Assembly: GCA_037954665.1 (NCBI GenBank)
Contig: JBBMOL010000449.1
Coordinates: forward strand, 62,001 to 126,000
DNA from: Laguncularia racemosa
Taxonomy: Eukaryota; Streptophyta; Magnoliopsida; Myrtales; Combretaceae
Direction of reading: 5' to 3'
DNA: 64,000 nt
The notes beneath the pieces are model-generated. The model was not told the DNA's origin and did not search any database. It saw only the letters and a program-made list of their open reading frames with translations. The position numbers and the translations under genes are program-made. Positions 1-12,260 of the stretch are shown one piece after another; position 1 is the first letter of the stretch, and each line of letters starts with the position of its first letter.

Positions 1-850
1 GAATTTCGAGAAAAAAGCAACATAAAAGATTCATCTTTCTTTAAGGGTTCATGCACGGGGTGTTCTTCTTTTTTTTTTTTTCATTGGTTTAATTTAAAAA
101 CCCTGAGTGGCTATTTATTTCATCCCCAAACCTTCGAACCAAATTGTCATGAACTTTGGTTGATTTTATAGTTAATGAATATGGAAATCTTTGATTTATT
201 TTTTTTTTTCTTATGTTTGTTAAATTTGAGGTAGGGCCAATTTTTTTTTTTTTTTTGCATTGATTTCTTAAAGTGTTGGAAAATTTTTTGTTTGAATGTC
301 TTAATGAAAAAGGAATTTTATGTAATCTAGGGATAGAGAAACATAATTTTCCATATTAGATTAAATTAGATAATTTGACCTAATTGAGGGTTCAAGAGTA
401 TTAATGCAATTTAATCGATTTTTGAAAAAAAGGGGAATTTTATTAAGCAATTAGGGTTGGGGCTAATGAATCTGGAAAACATTAGTTAGTGTTAGTACTC
501 CGGGTTTAAAAATAACCATATTTTTAAATTGTTTATAAAAAGGGTGAATTTAATGATAATTAAAGGAGTATTAAGGATAGGGTAGTTTTTAAGTATTAAA
601 TTTAGGATTTTTTTTATCATGTAGTTTTAATTACTTTTATTTTTTGTTAAGTTTTTTTAATTTTAAAGTTAAATCTCTCGAATTTGTGCGGTTAGATAGT
701 CGGTTAGAGTTATTATTGTATTTGTTGATCCTTGGGAAAATGATACCCGAACACAATTCTTATTATTAAATCGATAGTTCACTTGCTTATTAATCGTAAC
801 AGAGAGTCGTAAAAAAGGGAAATTTTTAATTTGTGTGATTATGGTCAAAC
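1..850 (+). repeat. Athila-type 5' LTR, left-truncated copy
   Basis: Matches the last 900 bases of the LTR at 22225-23646 with many indels. The LTR start lies outside the window. The end is placed at the CAAACA just before the primer site, by alignment to the CAACACA end in the better copy. Confidence 0.7.
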
Positions 851-858
851 AAAAGTTT

Positions 859-876
859 TGGCGCAGTTCGGGGATT
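859..876 (+). promoter_or_regulatory. Primer-binding site remnant (tRNA-Asp type)
   Basis: TGGCGCAGTTCGGGGA lies directly after the LTR end. It is the counterpart of 23654-23671 with two bases missing. The family site pairs with the 3' end of tRNA-Asp to prime minus-strand DNA synthesis. Confidence 0.6.
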
Positions 877-984
877 AGCGTATTAAGAAACTAACGTTAT
901 TTAAAACCTTTATTCTTTAGTATTTATTGTGTTACTTCACTCTTTTGGAGGTAACTAATTTTCCCTTGATTTTCTTTGTATTTT

Positions 985-2525
985 TGTAAGGAGCTCTTCA
1001 TCCAAACTTTTTTGCTTTTGACCAGGTTGAGAAAACATCCGAAGAAGGTTAGGAGTGCCTTTGAACAAGTTGCGGAAATCTAGTTTTTGAAAATAGCAAT
1101 TAGGTGAAAGGAATTTGCAGTTTAGTGGGTTGAGAATTCAGTGCACAATGGGGTTACGTCGAACGATGGTTGATTATCCCAGCCCTACATTGGATACCCG
1201 GGGATCTTGTATGCAGCCTACAATAGACACCAGAAATTTTTGAAGTAAAAGCCTTACAAGGAACATGACCCATATAAATGCCAGTTCGTGGTTTAGCTGA
1301 TGGGATCCTCTGCTTACACCCAGATTTTTTAGACTTTGTAAACATTAAAATTAAATGGAGGAGGGATAAGTTTTAAAAAGTTACGTTTTTTTCCTTCACA
1401 TTGAGGGGAAAAGCAAGGCGGGGTTCAGTTCTTTAGGGGAATTCCCTCAGCCGGGCCCCTATTTGGGCGGAAACATTCTTGGATTACACTTCCCCTTCCC
1501 AAAAAAACTCCCAAAACTGAAAAAATGAATCTGTCTTTTACTCAGAGGATAATAAACTTCTTCATGAATCAGGGCTAAGGTTTAAGGACTTACTCTTGGT
1601 GCCACATATCAAACCCCAAATTGGTTGAGGTATCTACCTTTCTTTAACGGTTTGATTACCGATTCGACAAACCATGTGCGCTGCCGGTGTCATTTAAATG
1701 TGAAGACTCCTGAGGAATCGTACAATTTTTGAAATAGGGCGAAAAAAAACCCATCGTGGGGAAAGGGAAAGAAAAGGCAAAGAAGCAAGGATCTATGAAT
1801 TTGAATGTGACACCCTTGTACAAAGGTTGATGCTCTAGCAAAAAGGTGATGGGATGGTAATATTTGGGCCCCCAATATTTTTAGCCGATCAATAAACCCC
1901 GCTTTTTGTGGGTCATGATTATATGGGAAAGTTGATTATTTAGAAACCCTATGCATCTCAGAAAAACCCTTACAGCAACAATAAAATTTAGGCAGGAAAT
2001 CCCCCTAATTTTTCGGAAAATCCCCATTCCTGGGGAAATCAAATACACCTGGTTTCCAAAAGGGCCCCTCCCCCCCTTTTTACAAAAGATCCAACCGAGA
2101 ATTGATTTCCAAGTTCTTTAAACCTCAGAGTAGCGCCAGCAAGAAACAGATGTGCTTTAAGAAACTGAGCTTCCATCCATAATTTAGAAAACCCAGGTGG
2201 GTCAGATTGCAAAAATATTATGAGAGCCAAAAGGGCCCTTACCGGGGAACACGGAACCTAATCCGGGGAGGGGTGAAGGCGGTGCCCCTTGGAGGGGGAA
2301 GGAAATTGCATTCTGACATTTGGGGGAGTGCTGGGGGTTTCTGGGAAAAAGGGGGTTAAGGGTTTAGAAAAGACAAGGATGCTGAAAAGGATCAACCCAC
2401 TAAAAGGGTAAGGACAAGGGCTTTTTTGGAAAAGTCTGGGGAAGGGAAAGACACGACTTTCAGCCTTTAAGCCTCAATTTCCCCATACCCCGGCGCTTAA
2501 AAAAAGAAAAAAAGAGTAAGAAACT
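985..2525 (+). pseudogene. gag: Athila-type gag, error-rich copy
   Basis: This aligns to the gag at 23790-25439. Recognisable pieces are the ARPTLD segment near 1180, LRGKARRG near 1410 and the proline-rich C-terminal part near 2050. No open frame longer than a few dozen codons survives, because indels occur every few tens of bases. At 1321-1323 this copy reads CAG where the other copy has a TAG stop, so at least part of the difference between the two may be real sequence divergence and not read error. Confidence 0.65.
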
Positions 2526-5500
2526 TCGTAAGTTTTTGATTTGTTTAAGTATTGCTTTTAAAAAAACCGTTGGGGAAGCTCTTGCGCAGACCCAGATGCA
2601 AATTTTTTTAAAGGTTTTGTTTTCAAACAAAAAACGGCGGGAAAGGTTTCTACCATTTTTTGGACAAAAGTGTCGCTATTTTACAGAATAAGTTCCTAAA
2701 AATCAAGGACCCCAGGGTTTTACTTTCCATGTTAATAGTGATTGCATGTGGAGAGAGCCTTGACAGACCTTGGGGAAATTTTAAAAATTGATGCCCTATT
2801 CTTTGGTTTAGGAAGCTTGGGCTTAGGAGCCAAAGCTACAAGGATGGTTTGCAGTTAGCTGACGCTTGGTAAAAATTCCCCTAGAGGAAATATAGAAGAC
2901 GTCCTGGTAAAGGTTAAAAGTTTATTTTTCCTGTGATTTGTTATCTTGACATGGATGCAGATGTTGAGGTCCCACTATTTGGGGAGACCATTTCTTGCTA
3001 TGCCGAGCTTTGATAGATGTTGCTGATAAAAAACTAGTTTTAAGATTGGGTGCGATAGTTAAAACTAGAAACCCCATAAACACTAAAGCAATTTTTTAAG
3101 CACTGATAAATTTTTGCTTGCTTTTGACTATGTTATTATGTGAAGGTTTATGTAGGAATTGTTTTTAGTGACTTTTGGATTTTTAGTTTGACGCAATTGG
3201 GGGAGAAAAGTGTGAGAATTTGTGTTCAAAATGTGATGGCTAAATGAATGTTTTGTCCGGAGGTGGTATGAAAAGAGGGTTTGAGAAGAAAAGTATTTGT
3301 GAGGAAGGAAGGCTGAAACCATGGTTGAAAAACCCCCCAAAAACTCGAGTTAAAAATTAATTTCCAAAAATATCTGGAAAGAAATTTTTGGAGGCTGAAT
3401 TAAACTCCCAATCATTATTTCTGTTGGTTGACAAGGGAGCAAATGGATAGCCTTTTGGGGGTCTTAAAGGGGAGCACAAGGTGCTCTTGCTTGGAAATTT
3501 GGATATTCGGGTTTGCCTTCGTTTTGCACCCAAAAGTTTTTGTTGAGGATGATTTTAAACCGTGGTGAAAAACCTCAGAAAAGGTTAAACCCCAATATGC
3601 GGGAGGTTGTAAAAGAAAGAGGTGATCAAATCAGGGTGCAGGGTTAATATACCTTTTTTTCCCCAATTTTGGTTCACCCGTAAAGTCAAACCAAAGAAGG
3701 GAAAGGAATGTTGGCCCAATGAAAAAAGCCCCCAAACCCCATGAGGATGTAAGGGGAAATGGCGAGTGTGCTAGTATAGAAGATTGAATGAGGAAACTCC
3801 AAGATCATTTCCCTCTTCCTTTTATGGCCCAAAATTGGAGCGTTGGTAGGACATTTATTCTGTTTTTTAATGGAATTAGGGTATTCCAAATTCCAATCGC
3901 TCCCAAAGATCAGGAAAAGACCAATTCATTGTCCTTATTTACTTTCGTGTATAGGCCATGCCTTTTGGGTTTATGCAATCCCCAGAAATTTTCCAAGGGT
4001 GTAGTAAAATTTTTTGAGGACTTAGGGGAAGACAAGGGGGTTTTATGGAGATTTCCTTTTTGGTGATTTTTTGATGATTGTCTCATAACTTCGAAAGAGT
4101 TTTGATTCGATGTGAAAAAAAAATCGGTTTTAAAATTTGGGGAGAAATGTCACTTCTGGTAAAGGAGAGCATTGTTCTAGGGCAAAAAAATCTCTCATAG
4201 AGGAATGAATAGTAGTGCAAAGGTAAAAAAAAATTTTGGAAAACTTCCCCCCAATTCTTGGTAAACCTTTGGGGGAAGTTTCTCATGCGGTTTCTAAGAA
4301 GGTTAAATTAAAGATTTCTCTCAAATAGCTCAGCCCCGACACGACTTTTAAAAAGGACTGCCTTATGAATTCACCAAATGAATGCTTCAAGCGTTCAATC
4401 GTTTAAAGGAAAAGTTGACCCAAGCACCTATCAGGGTGGCCCTGATTGGGATCTCCCTTTCGAATTAAGTTGATAAAGTGATTTTGTATTGGGGGTTTTG
4501 GAAAAGGAGGGATAAACATTTTTACCCATTTTTTATGCTAGTAAGACCCCACAATGCTCAAAGAACTACAAAAATGATCGAAAGGACTTTTTCTATAATT
4601 TTTTTTTTTTGACAAGTTTTGGTCTTTTTTAAAAATTTTCAAGGAATTTTTTACATGACCATTTTAACCTCAGGTACTTATTACTAAAAGATGCAAAACG
4701 CGATCATTTTGGGGGATCTTGCTTTATAAGATTCGATTTGGGATTGGGTAAAAAGGGGGCGGAGAATTTAGCTGCTGACTCTTCTGATTGGAGAACCCCC
4801 TTTTTTAAAAATTTAATGAGAAGAGATTATATACTTTTCCAGGGAAGGGGTTACGGATTAAAAGGAAGTGTACTTTAAACCTTGGTTTGCATTTTGCTAA
4901 TTTCCCTTTTTTGCAAAATACTCCTATGACAAAAAGTCTTAGCAAAAAAAAAAGGTTCTTTGTAGTTAAAGCATATTTTGGGAGAACCCTTCTTGTTTTT
5001 GTGTTTTGCGGACAAGTGATTAGGCGATGTTAACCAAACAAGAAGAGCAGGAGATTTTTAAAGCATGTCACACCCGGGTAACTGGCGTCATTTAGTGTGA
5101 ACGAAACCCACAAGATTTTGGAATCCGGATTTATTTGGCCAAGATATTCAAAGATTCCTTTAATTTTGTGAAAATTGTACGGTGCCAACATGTGGGGTAT
5201 GTCCAAATGGAGGATGTCCAGAATTTCATATTAGAGTGTGGGGATCTTTAACCTGGGGGAAATTTATTTCATGGGCCTTTCCCCAATTCTTTCGGGAAAA
5301 GTAATTTTCGTGGCGGTGGGTTATGTGTCTAAATGGTGAGGCCCCAAACTTTGCCCCCCAAGACGCCCGAGTATGTGAAGTTCTTGAAGAAAATTTTCTC
5401 AGGTTTGGACCACGGGCTTTTTGTAAAGGGGAACCATTTCTTAAAGGCAATGGAGAAAGTGCTGAAGCGTATGGGTCACCCCCTAGATTAGAAACCCCCA

Positions 5501-6012
5501 TCACCCCTTTGCGAATGGTCAAGTAGAATTTCAAAAACCCTGAATTTAAAAAGGGTTTAGAAAAGACAGTAGACATCATCAAGGGATTGGTCGAAAAAAT
5601 TGGATAGCATTGTGGGCCCTTTGGATGCCTTCAAACTCCCTTAAGCACCACTCCAACTGATATTTTTGGGAAAAAGCTGCCACCTACCATGGGCTAAACA
5701 TAGACTTTTTGGGCTTTTTACTCTTAAAATGGATTTAAGGCTGCTGGTAGGAAGGGAAGTTTTAGCTGAACGAACTTGATGAATGGGAGCAATAGTTCCA
5801 AAAATGTGAGTTTATAAGGGGAAGATGAAAGGGATCCTATGGGATTCATTCCAAACAAATTCCCGTGAGGGGATCTGTCTCTTATTTTAAATTTGCGACT
5901 GAATTTTTCCGGGGGGAAGTTTGAGATTGAAGGGTTGGGTCGTTTAAAGTGGTAAAAAAATTTTCCCCGGGAGCGGGGGAGGGCCAAGAGGAGTTTGACC
6001 AACCCTTTTGAA
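2526..6012 (+). pseudogene. pol: Athila-type protease-RT-RNase H-integrase, error-rich copy
   Basis: This aligns to 25440-29105: protease around 2700-3050, RT around 3420-4500, RNase H around 4500-4800 and integrase around 4980-6010. A short stretch of RT-like protein (FPLPFMAQNW, then FQIPIAPKDQEKT) can be read at 3788-3960. Frames are broken throughout by homopolymer-type errors, so nothing can be said about whether the underlying locus could encode protein. Confidence 0.65.
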
Positions 6013-7153
6013 TTGATCAATGTAATCCCAAACCGCGAGCAAACGACGTTAAAAAAAAAGCGCTTATGGGGGGCAACCCCTCATTTCTTTTGGAAGTTTT
6101 TTTTTTTCTTTAATTATTCAATTTTCTTATTATTTTTTGGGATTAACTTGGGGGGAAATTCCATCTTTTGGGGAACCCAATGCATGAAGGGGAGTGAGGC
6201 ATGAAAAAAGGAGGGAAGTTGAACATTTTACAAGTTTTATGGGTACACGGCCGATATGAAAAAAAAAAAACCACCAATGATCACCCCATGACAACGGCCT
6301 GTACCCTGGGCGTGTGTCTGGGAGAAACCCATAGGGAACACACCCCTGTATTGGCGTGTATTTAGTTTATTAAAAAAAAAAAAAAAACAAGGAAAACGCC
6401 GTAAATATGGCCATGTGCAGCCGTGCCTTTCTAGCCGACCGTTTTTTTATTTCAAAACTCTCCGATTTTTTTTTCATTTCAACTATCCTCGCCATATCAA
6501 TTCACCCCTTTTCCATCCTTTGTTTATGCATTTTAGGATCCATTTCAAGCAGTAAAGGTAAAATTTCTCCCTCGATTCTTCTTCAATATGCAATTTTTCC
6601 TCCATCATTTAATTTTTGAATTAATAGCACTTTATGCAGATTTGAGGGGAATTTTAGTTTTTCAAGGGGCTTTTGCATCTTTCGGGCGATTTTTTTCCTA
6701 TATTTATCTTTTTCATGTTTTTTTATTTTTATACTAGGTTCAAAACGATTTTGCACAATTTCCATGTTTACCTTAAAACCCAGTTTTGTATTCTTGTTTT
6801 TTGCGAATTTTTGTGGAACCTAGGTTGTTTTAGGGTTTCATGGTGGGGGGGTTATTAGCTTTTTATTTTGATTTTTTGGGAAAAGGGTTTTTACAGGCCA
6901 TTTTCCCGGTGTATAGTTTTGAATGGTGGAGGGGAAACGGTTTCTGCAAAGACATGCTCGTGCAGTCCAATACATGGGGTTGTTTTAAATTTTGGATTTT
7001 TTTTCTCTTTTCCTTTTATTTTAGTCCTTTTTTCCTCATGCATGGCCCCTTTTTCATCCTTATTTCAACTTTTTGTGGATTTATTAATATTTTTTTTTTG
7101 ATTATTAAGTTTTTTGGTTGGAAGTTTGAGCATTTTCTTTATTTTTTTTTTAG
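6013..7153 (+). other. Spacer between pol and third ORF, error-rich copy
   Basis: Counterpart of 29106-30284. It includes a degraded GGCAACCC block near 6071 and damaged ACACGGCCG-type motifs around 6246-6360. No gene is seen. Confidence 0.6.
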
Positions 7154-8335
7154 ATGACTCCAAGAAGTTGTAGCGCAAAAGATAAAAAAGATTAGCGAAG
7201 AAGTAGTGTAGGGGAGCATCTGTTTTTTGGTTAGCTGAGACAAGAGCACAAACCCCTCTACGACCGGGTTTAAAAAATCGAAAAATTATTTAACCCAACG
7301 TCTGATTGATTGGGAAGTGTTGAACTTTTGGGATTAGGGATACATGTGAGGAGCTTTTTCAAGATCAAAGCCCGGGGAATCTTTTGCCTTGAGGGGAAAA
7401 TTTATAAAGGGGGTCACACTATTTTTTCTTACTTTTAATCCAGGGTGGGATGAGCGTAGGGTTGGACAATGGGGTAGAATTTTTTGCCATGGGAGATTAT
7501 TGACGATATTCATGACGGACTTCATTGCGGCAATGGTCTTTAGGGGTTCCTTTCCCCCAGAGCCAAGAATTCCCCAACTCCCTGTGTCATTTCCTCGGGA
7601 TTCGACCAGCGATTTTTGGGGGGAGATTGGGGAGATTATAAATGCTTCTGCTATGAAGGGGTCTTCCTTTTGTCAGCTGTTACGGGGGACTGCATAATTT
7701 TTGCTCACTCCACCATGGGTCCAAGGTTCTGGGGGTGGGTGAAGCCCGCGTGTCTTTCAGTTTGGAGCATGGATTCTCACACTGGGTAATGTAGGGGTAT
7801 TCGCTGCATTTTGCATACTCCCCAATCTGAGGTGGGGGGTCAGGGGTATTTGAGAGCGGGTAAGCGTTTTGAGGAACTTGATTATTTACCGTTCAGGAAC
7901 CCTTTTACTGTGGGGAGTCAGTGCGCTTAACGGGTTGGGGCCCATTTTCACGGGGGGATAGGGTTCCCACGGGGAAGCTGGGGTGGTTTGCTGAATTAGA
8001 AGGAGATCTATTCCGAAAGGGGGAAAAAGGGGGAAAAAAATTTAAGAGGGTGGCCTAGGAACCAAAAGCAAGGAGGTTACAGCTGAGTTTTTTCAAGAAT
8101 TTTTACTAAGGTTATCCCGCAGGAGGAGCAATAGGGATGTAAGAAGCAGAAAGGTTAAAACGTTCCTTTGGAAATTTAAACCAAGCTGGGTGAGACGCTT
8201 AGGATAACTTCGCGTTTTCCCCTATTCTGCGATAGGACGTCCCGGGGGACACATACTGATCCGGTTCTTCTTTCGACGGAAAGAAGGCGGACACGAGTGA
8301 TTTGGACAATGGGGAGGATTTAAGGATAATTGTTG
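7154..8335 (+). pseudogene. Athila third ORF, error-rich copy
   Basis: Aligns to the third ORF at 30285-31535: MTPRS at the start, then CHGRLLTIFMTDFIAAMVF in a broken frame near 7480-7550, and NASAMKGSSFCQLL near 7640-7680. It is broken by many indels. Function of this ORF class is unknown; it is often called the Athila ORF1 or env-like product. Confidence 0.55.
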
Positions 8336-8706
8336 GGACTTAGTATTGAACCCTTCTGTAGGATTTCATTTATATTTTTTTTTTTGCCCAAAACTTTTGG
8401 GTGAATTTCTTTGGGTGTTTTTATTTTTTTTTTTTTTTTTTTATCTTTTTCTTTTGGTTTTTGGGTTTTCATTTCGAGATTTTGTTAGATTTGGGGAGTC
8501 ATGACTTAGTTTCATGAGAAAGGTTTGGGGTGTACATGTTTTTGGGGGTACTTTCAAAGGGAAACATGGTCGGTCGCATGAATGTTAATGATTTGGTCCT
8601 TTGAAAAGTGGTTTTGGGGAAAGGGAAATTCCGATTTTGATCCAGGGGGGGTCCCGTTTCTTTTACCTTTATTTCCATTTTCCTTTCCCTTTTTGTGTAG
8701 TCAATG

Positions 8707-8746
8707 TAGACATTGGGGACAATGTCTAAATTAAGGTGGGGGAGGG
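8707..8746 (+). promoter_or_regulatory. Hairpin plus purine tract, copy 1
   Basis: TAGACATTG-GGGA-CAATGTCTA at 8707-8728 is a perfect 9-bp stem with a 4-base loop, the same as at 31922-31943. A damaged AAGGTGGGGGAGG purine tract follows. Survival of the stem in this error-rich copy is notable. Confidence 0.6.
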
Positions 8747-9863
8747 TTTGAGTAAAGGAATTATATGAAATAAAGTGTTAATGAATCAAATTCAAAAATT
8801 TCCTCACTTAAGATGTATTTAATAATTACTAATAAAAAAGAATTGCGAATTTGTTTTGATTTACTGAATGAAAAGTCTTGGGATTTTTAAAATTTTTTTT
8901 CTCTTATCTTTTTTTTATAAAATCTTTGCTAGAAATTTGAGTTAAAATCCAAAGGGAAAAGAATTACTTTTTTTTAAGCATTTATTTCAAAAATTGGGGT
9001 AATTAAGGTCAAAAGTAAGTTTAGTTGCTTTTTCTTTTGCTATTAATTGATTTTTTTAATTTTGATAAAGGGTGATATTTTTTTAAGCTTGGGATCCCTT
9101 TTTTTGCAATTATTGAAAAATTTAGAACTTTGGGGGTAATGAATTGGAAAAAAAAAAAAATTTTAGAAATGGGCCCATAGACTCGAGTAATTAAGCTTGA
9201 GGGGTGCCCTTTTGAGGGAAAAACTTATTGATTGGGGGACGAACTCGAGACAAGGTAAAGCTTGCTACAAAGGGCTGAGAAAGTCCCCAGAAAAAATAAC
9301 TTAATTAAACTGAAATTTGGGAAATTTAAAGGAAAAATTTAAATTTAATTGAATGGTAGAGGTTCAAAAAGGGGGATTCAAAAAACCCAGTAGCCCAAGA
9401 TCTCCGGTCTGGGACTTATTTATGAGGAAACCATTTCGTTGAAAGGAAAATAAAAAAAAAAAGATAGTTTATTGACTCAAACAAGTAAACCAGGGGTCCC
9501 TTTTGTGAGGGGTAATGTTTTAAAATTGAGTGATGGCTCGGGTTATGATTGAAAGTTCACTACATGAGTCTTTAACTAAGTAAAGTACTTAATGGAAAAA
9601 CTCCCAATCTTGTTTAAAGGATTAAAGAAAAGGGAAACCGGGGGATAAGTAATACAAAGTGCCTTTATCTTTATTTTTATTACTTATAGGGTGGGTTTAA
9701 AAGGGGAAATACTTCTGGGATTGTCTTTGTTCGGTTTCACTTTTGGGAATTTATGTTTAAATGTGGAAACTGTTTAAGTCCTTTAATAGTCTTTAGATTC
9801 TGGTATTTTTATTTTTTAAACAACTAAGGGAGGTTAGTAGAATTGTATAGTACGGAGGTAGAT
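8747..9863 (+). other. Athila 3' untranslated region, error-rich copy
   Basis: Counterpart of 31962-33125, AT-rich, no coding seen. It ends in TAGAT, the target duplication used by the family-C insertion, at 9859-9863. Confidence 0.6.
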
Positions 9864-10734
9864 TGATACGAACCACGCCAACCCGCGACGAAACCCAATA
9901 CCAATTCTTCGGAATCGTTGCCTAAGACCCCAAACACCTAAAGTGGGAAAATGCGACCCTTGTTATAAGCGAGACAAGAACCCTTGGTATAAAATGAAGC
10001 GCCCCAATTGGGGAAAAACCCCTTGAAAGTGGGGTGAATGCCCGGGAAAATTTAATCCAATAAGTCGATTTAGTTCTTGAAGAACCAAGAGAGGTGCCTC
10101 TCAAAAGTGTTTAATGTTCAAAGATGTAAATTCTTAGTTGTTCTAAACCTTATGAGCTTTTATACTAGGGTTACAATTCGTGAAAAAACAAGTCCAAAAC
10201 GACATAGCTTAGATAAGTTGCGTAAAAACACTAAACAAAAAAAGCTAGCTGGCAGGGGATACACGGCCGTGTACACAACCGTTTGTACTTTGGCCGTTGT
10301 ACTTTTCTGTGCACATTCCGGTCACATACACGACCGTGTACTTATGGTCGTGTATCTTTTTGTGGATTTGCTTGTCTCCATACACGGCCATACCTTTTAG
10401 CCGTGTATGATTCTGTGCAATCTTGGAATTCCTACACGGCCGTGCCTTAAACATACACGCCCTCTTCAACCCGTGTCCGGAGTGACTTGTATAAAAGCAA
10501 GGGTTTCCCCATGGTTGTTCCAATCCTTCCAATTATGATTGCTAATTTTTTTTGGTTCTGGCAACCTTTATCCCCCCGTTAGTGTTCCCTTAAATGTTTG
10601 TTTGTTTCTTGTAAAGTCCGGCGGCATTAAAGGGCCCAATTTCTTCTTCCGGTTTGGCTTCATATGGTTCCCCCCCCCCTTTTAAAAAGTTTTCCCTAAA
10701 AATCATTGTGATCAAAGGATAGATGTAACATAAA
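9864..10734 (-). repeat. Family-C LTR (copy of the C1 3' LTR), cut by gap
   Basis: TGATACGAACC at 9864 matches the start of the C1 LTR at 33126, including the same flanking TAGAT. The central part (10062-10532) is nearly identical to C1; the last 200 bases are again error-rich and run through the LTR end and purine tract into integrase-adjacent sequence before the gap. Confidence 0.75.
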
Positions 10735-11234
10735 NNNNNNNNNNNNNNNNNNNNNNNNNNNNNNNNNNNNNNNNNNNNNNNNNNNNNNNNNNNNNNNNNN
10801 NNNNNNNNNNNNNNNNNNNNNNNNNNNNNNNNNNNNNNNNNNNNNNNNNNNNNNNNNNNNNNNNNNNNNNNNNNNNNNNNNNNNNNNNNNNNNNNNNNNN
10901 NNNNNNNNNNNNNNNNNNNNNNNNNNNNNNNNNNNNNNNNNNNNNNNNNNNNNNNNNNNNNNNNNNNNNNNNNNNNNNNNNNNNNNNNNNNNNNNNNNNN
11001 NNNNNNNNNNNNNNNNNNNNNNNNNNNNNNNNNNNNNNNNNNNNNNNNNNNNNNNNNNNNNNNNNNNNNNNNNNNNNNNNNNNNNNNNNNNNNNNNNNNN
11101 NNNNNNNNNNNNNNNNNNNNNNNNNNNNNNNNNNNNNNNNNNNNNNNNNNNNNNNNNNNNNNNNNNNNNNNNNNNNNNNNNNNNNNNNNNNNNNNNNNNN
11201 NNNNNNNNNNNNNNNNNNNNNNNNNNNNNNNNNN
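10735..11234. other. Assembly gap (500 N)
   Basis: Exactly 500 N, so a placeholder for a gap of unknown size. Any reading frame across it is meaningless. Confidence 0.99.
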
Positions 11235-12052
11235 TTTTTGAATTTTTAATTCAAAAATAAGTTGGATCTGTTGGAGAGAATCTGCATTCCGTGATGTTGT
11301 TAATGAGGATAAGCTTGGATAAATTAGTTTGACCGAGATTTCTTTGGATATATCTCTTGGATCAAGTTTGTTGAAGATATCCCTCACATTGTGGAACCAT
11401 ATCTTCATGTAACAACCATATTTCTTATCCTTATCTTTGTAACTGCTGGATCTCCCAAAATATAGCACAAATATCTAAATTTAAATCTTAATAAAACTTG
11501 TAAATCTTATATGATCTCACTTTATCATAAAATGAAATCTTTGAATAAAATCTTGTCAAACTTTATATAAATTAAAAACCCATGATATAAAATCCAACTT
11601 TAATAAAACACATCAAGTATATTACCCAAAAATACTTGACACGTGGAGCTAGGCCTTGAAATTTATTAAAAAATATCGATATAAAAATTAGAACGTAATC
11701 TGGAAAAATTCGTGACAGACATGAAAGGTTCTAAAAGTGCTTCTGAAGCAAACCTGTTAACTGTCCTCCTATTATGAAGGTTCTGAAAGTGCTTCTGAAA
11801 CAAACCTGTCAACTGTTCTCCTAGTGTGAGGGTTTGAAAGTGCTTCTGAAAGATTAACACCATAACTACGAATACACTACACAACTTCTGAAACACCTTC
11901 TATTAGAACAAAAATAGTCTATATAACGCTTTTGAAGGTTCTGAACAAGCTTCTGTCTCCTTGTTCAACTTTAGAAAAATTACGTACTATCTTCATTTGT
12001 TACACATTATTCCTCTTTTGTTAACATCAAAACTAAATTAGAGAACTTAACA
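11235..12052 (-). repeat. SIRE-like copia LTR, minus strand, cut by gap
   Basis: Reverse complement of the first 820 bases of the LTR at 12261-13685, with a few percent difference by eye. It begins on the minus strand at TGTTAAGTTC next to a purine tract (GGGGGAGAA), so it is the 3' LTR of an element pointing the other way. Three 52-bp units carrying AAGTGCTTCTGAA occur at about 11726-11850. The rest of the LTR is lost in the gap. Confidence 0.7.
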
Positions 12053-12260
12053 TTCTCCCCCAACATGCTCTACCTTTAAGAAATTTGATGAAAGTGACAA
12101 GAAATTGACCGTGTTAATTTCTTCACAAAGAATTTCAATGTGTTTATGATCAATGCAATTATAATGATTCTATTGTGCTTAAGATGCTTTTCTGACATGA
12201 AAGTTGTTTCTATATTTTGTTTATCTAATGGTGTTTTGTTATCATAAAAAAGGGGGAGAA
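12053..12260 (+). promoter_or_regulatory. SIRE-like 3' internal remnant and purine tract
   Basis: About 190 bases between the two facing LTRs. Next to the right LTR, AAAAAAGGGGGAGAA (ending at 12260) is the polypurine tract expected directly before a copia 3' LTR. Next to the left LTR, the minus-strand GTTGGGGGAGAA at 12053-12064 plays the same part. No coding sequence is left. Confidence 0.6.

Larger units (their letters stand above)
1..10734 (+). other. Error-rich second copy of the 22747-34060 block
   Basis: Read side by side, this stretch follows 22747-34060 from beginning to end: Athila LTR, primer site, gag, pol, third ORF, 3' region, then the family-C LTR. It is about 5% shorter, with many single-base losses and runs where a mixed stretch has become a homopolymer, so all reading frames are shattered. 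About 10062-10532 is nearly clean and almost identical to 33337-33800; quality then falls again up to the gap. The error style suggests unpolished long-read consensus more than natural decay. Every coding call inside this stretch is made by alignment to the second copy, not from open frames. Confidence 0.85.

Noticed and set aside
5226..5582. Minus-strand open frame of 118 codons in copy 1
   Set aside because: It lies antisense to the integrase in error-rich sequence and has no counterpart in copy 2.
10590..11468. Long open frame across the first gap
   Set aside because: It is open only because N codons contain no stops; the two ends come from different elements.
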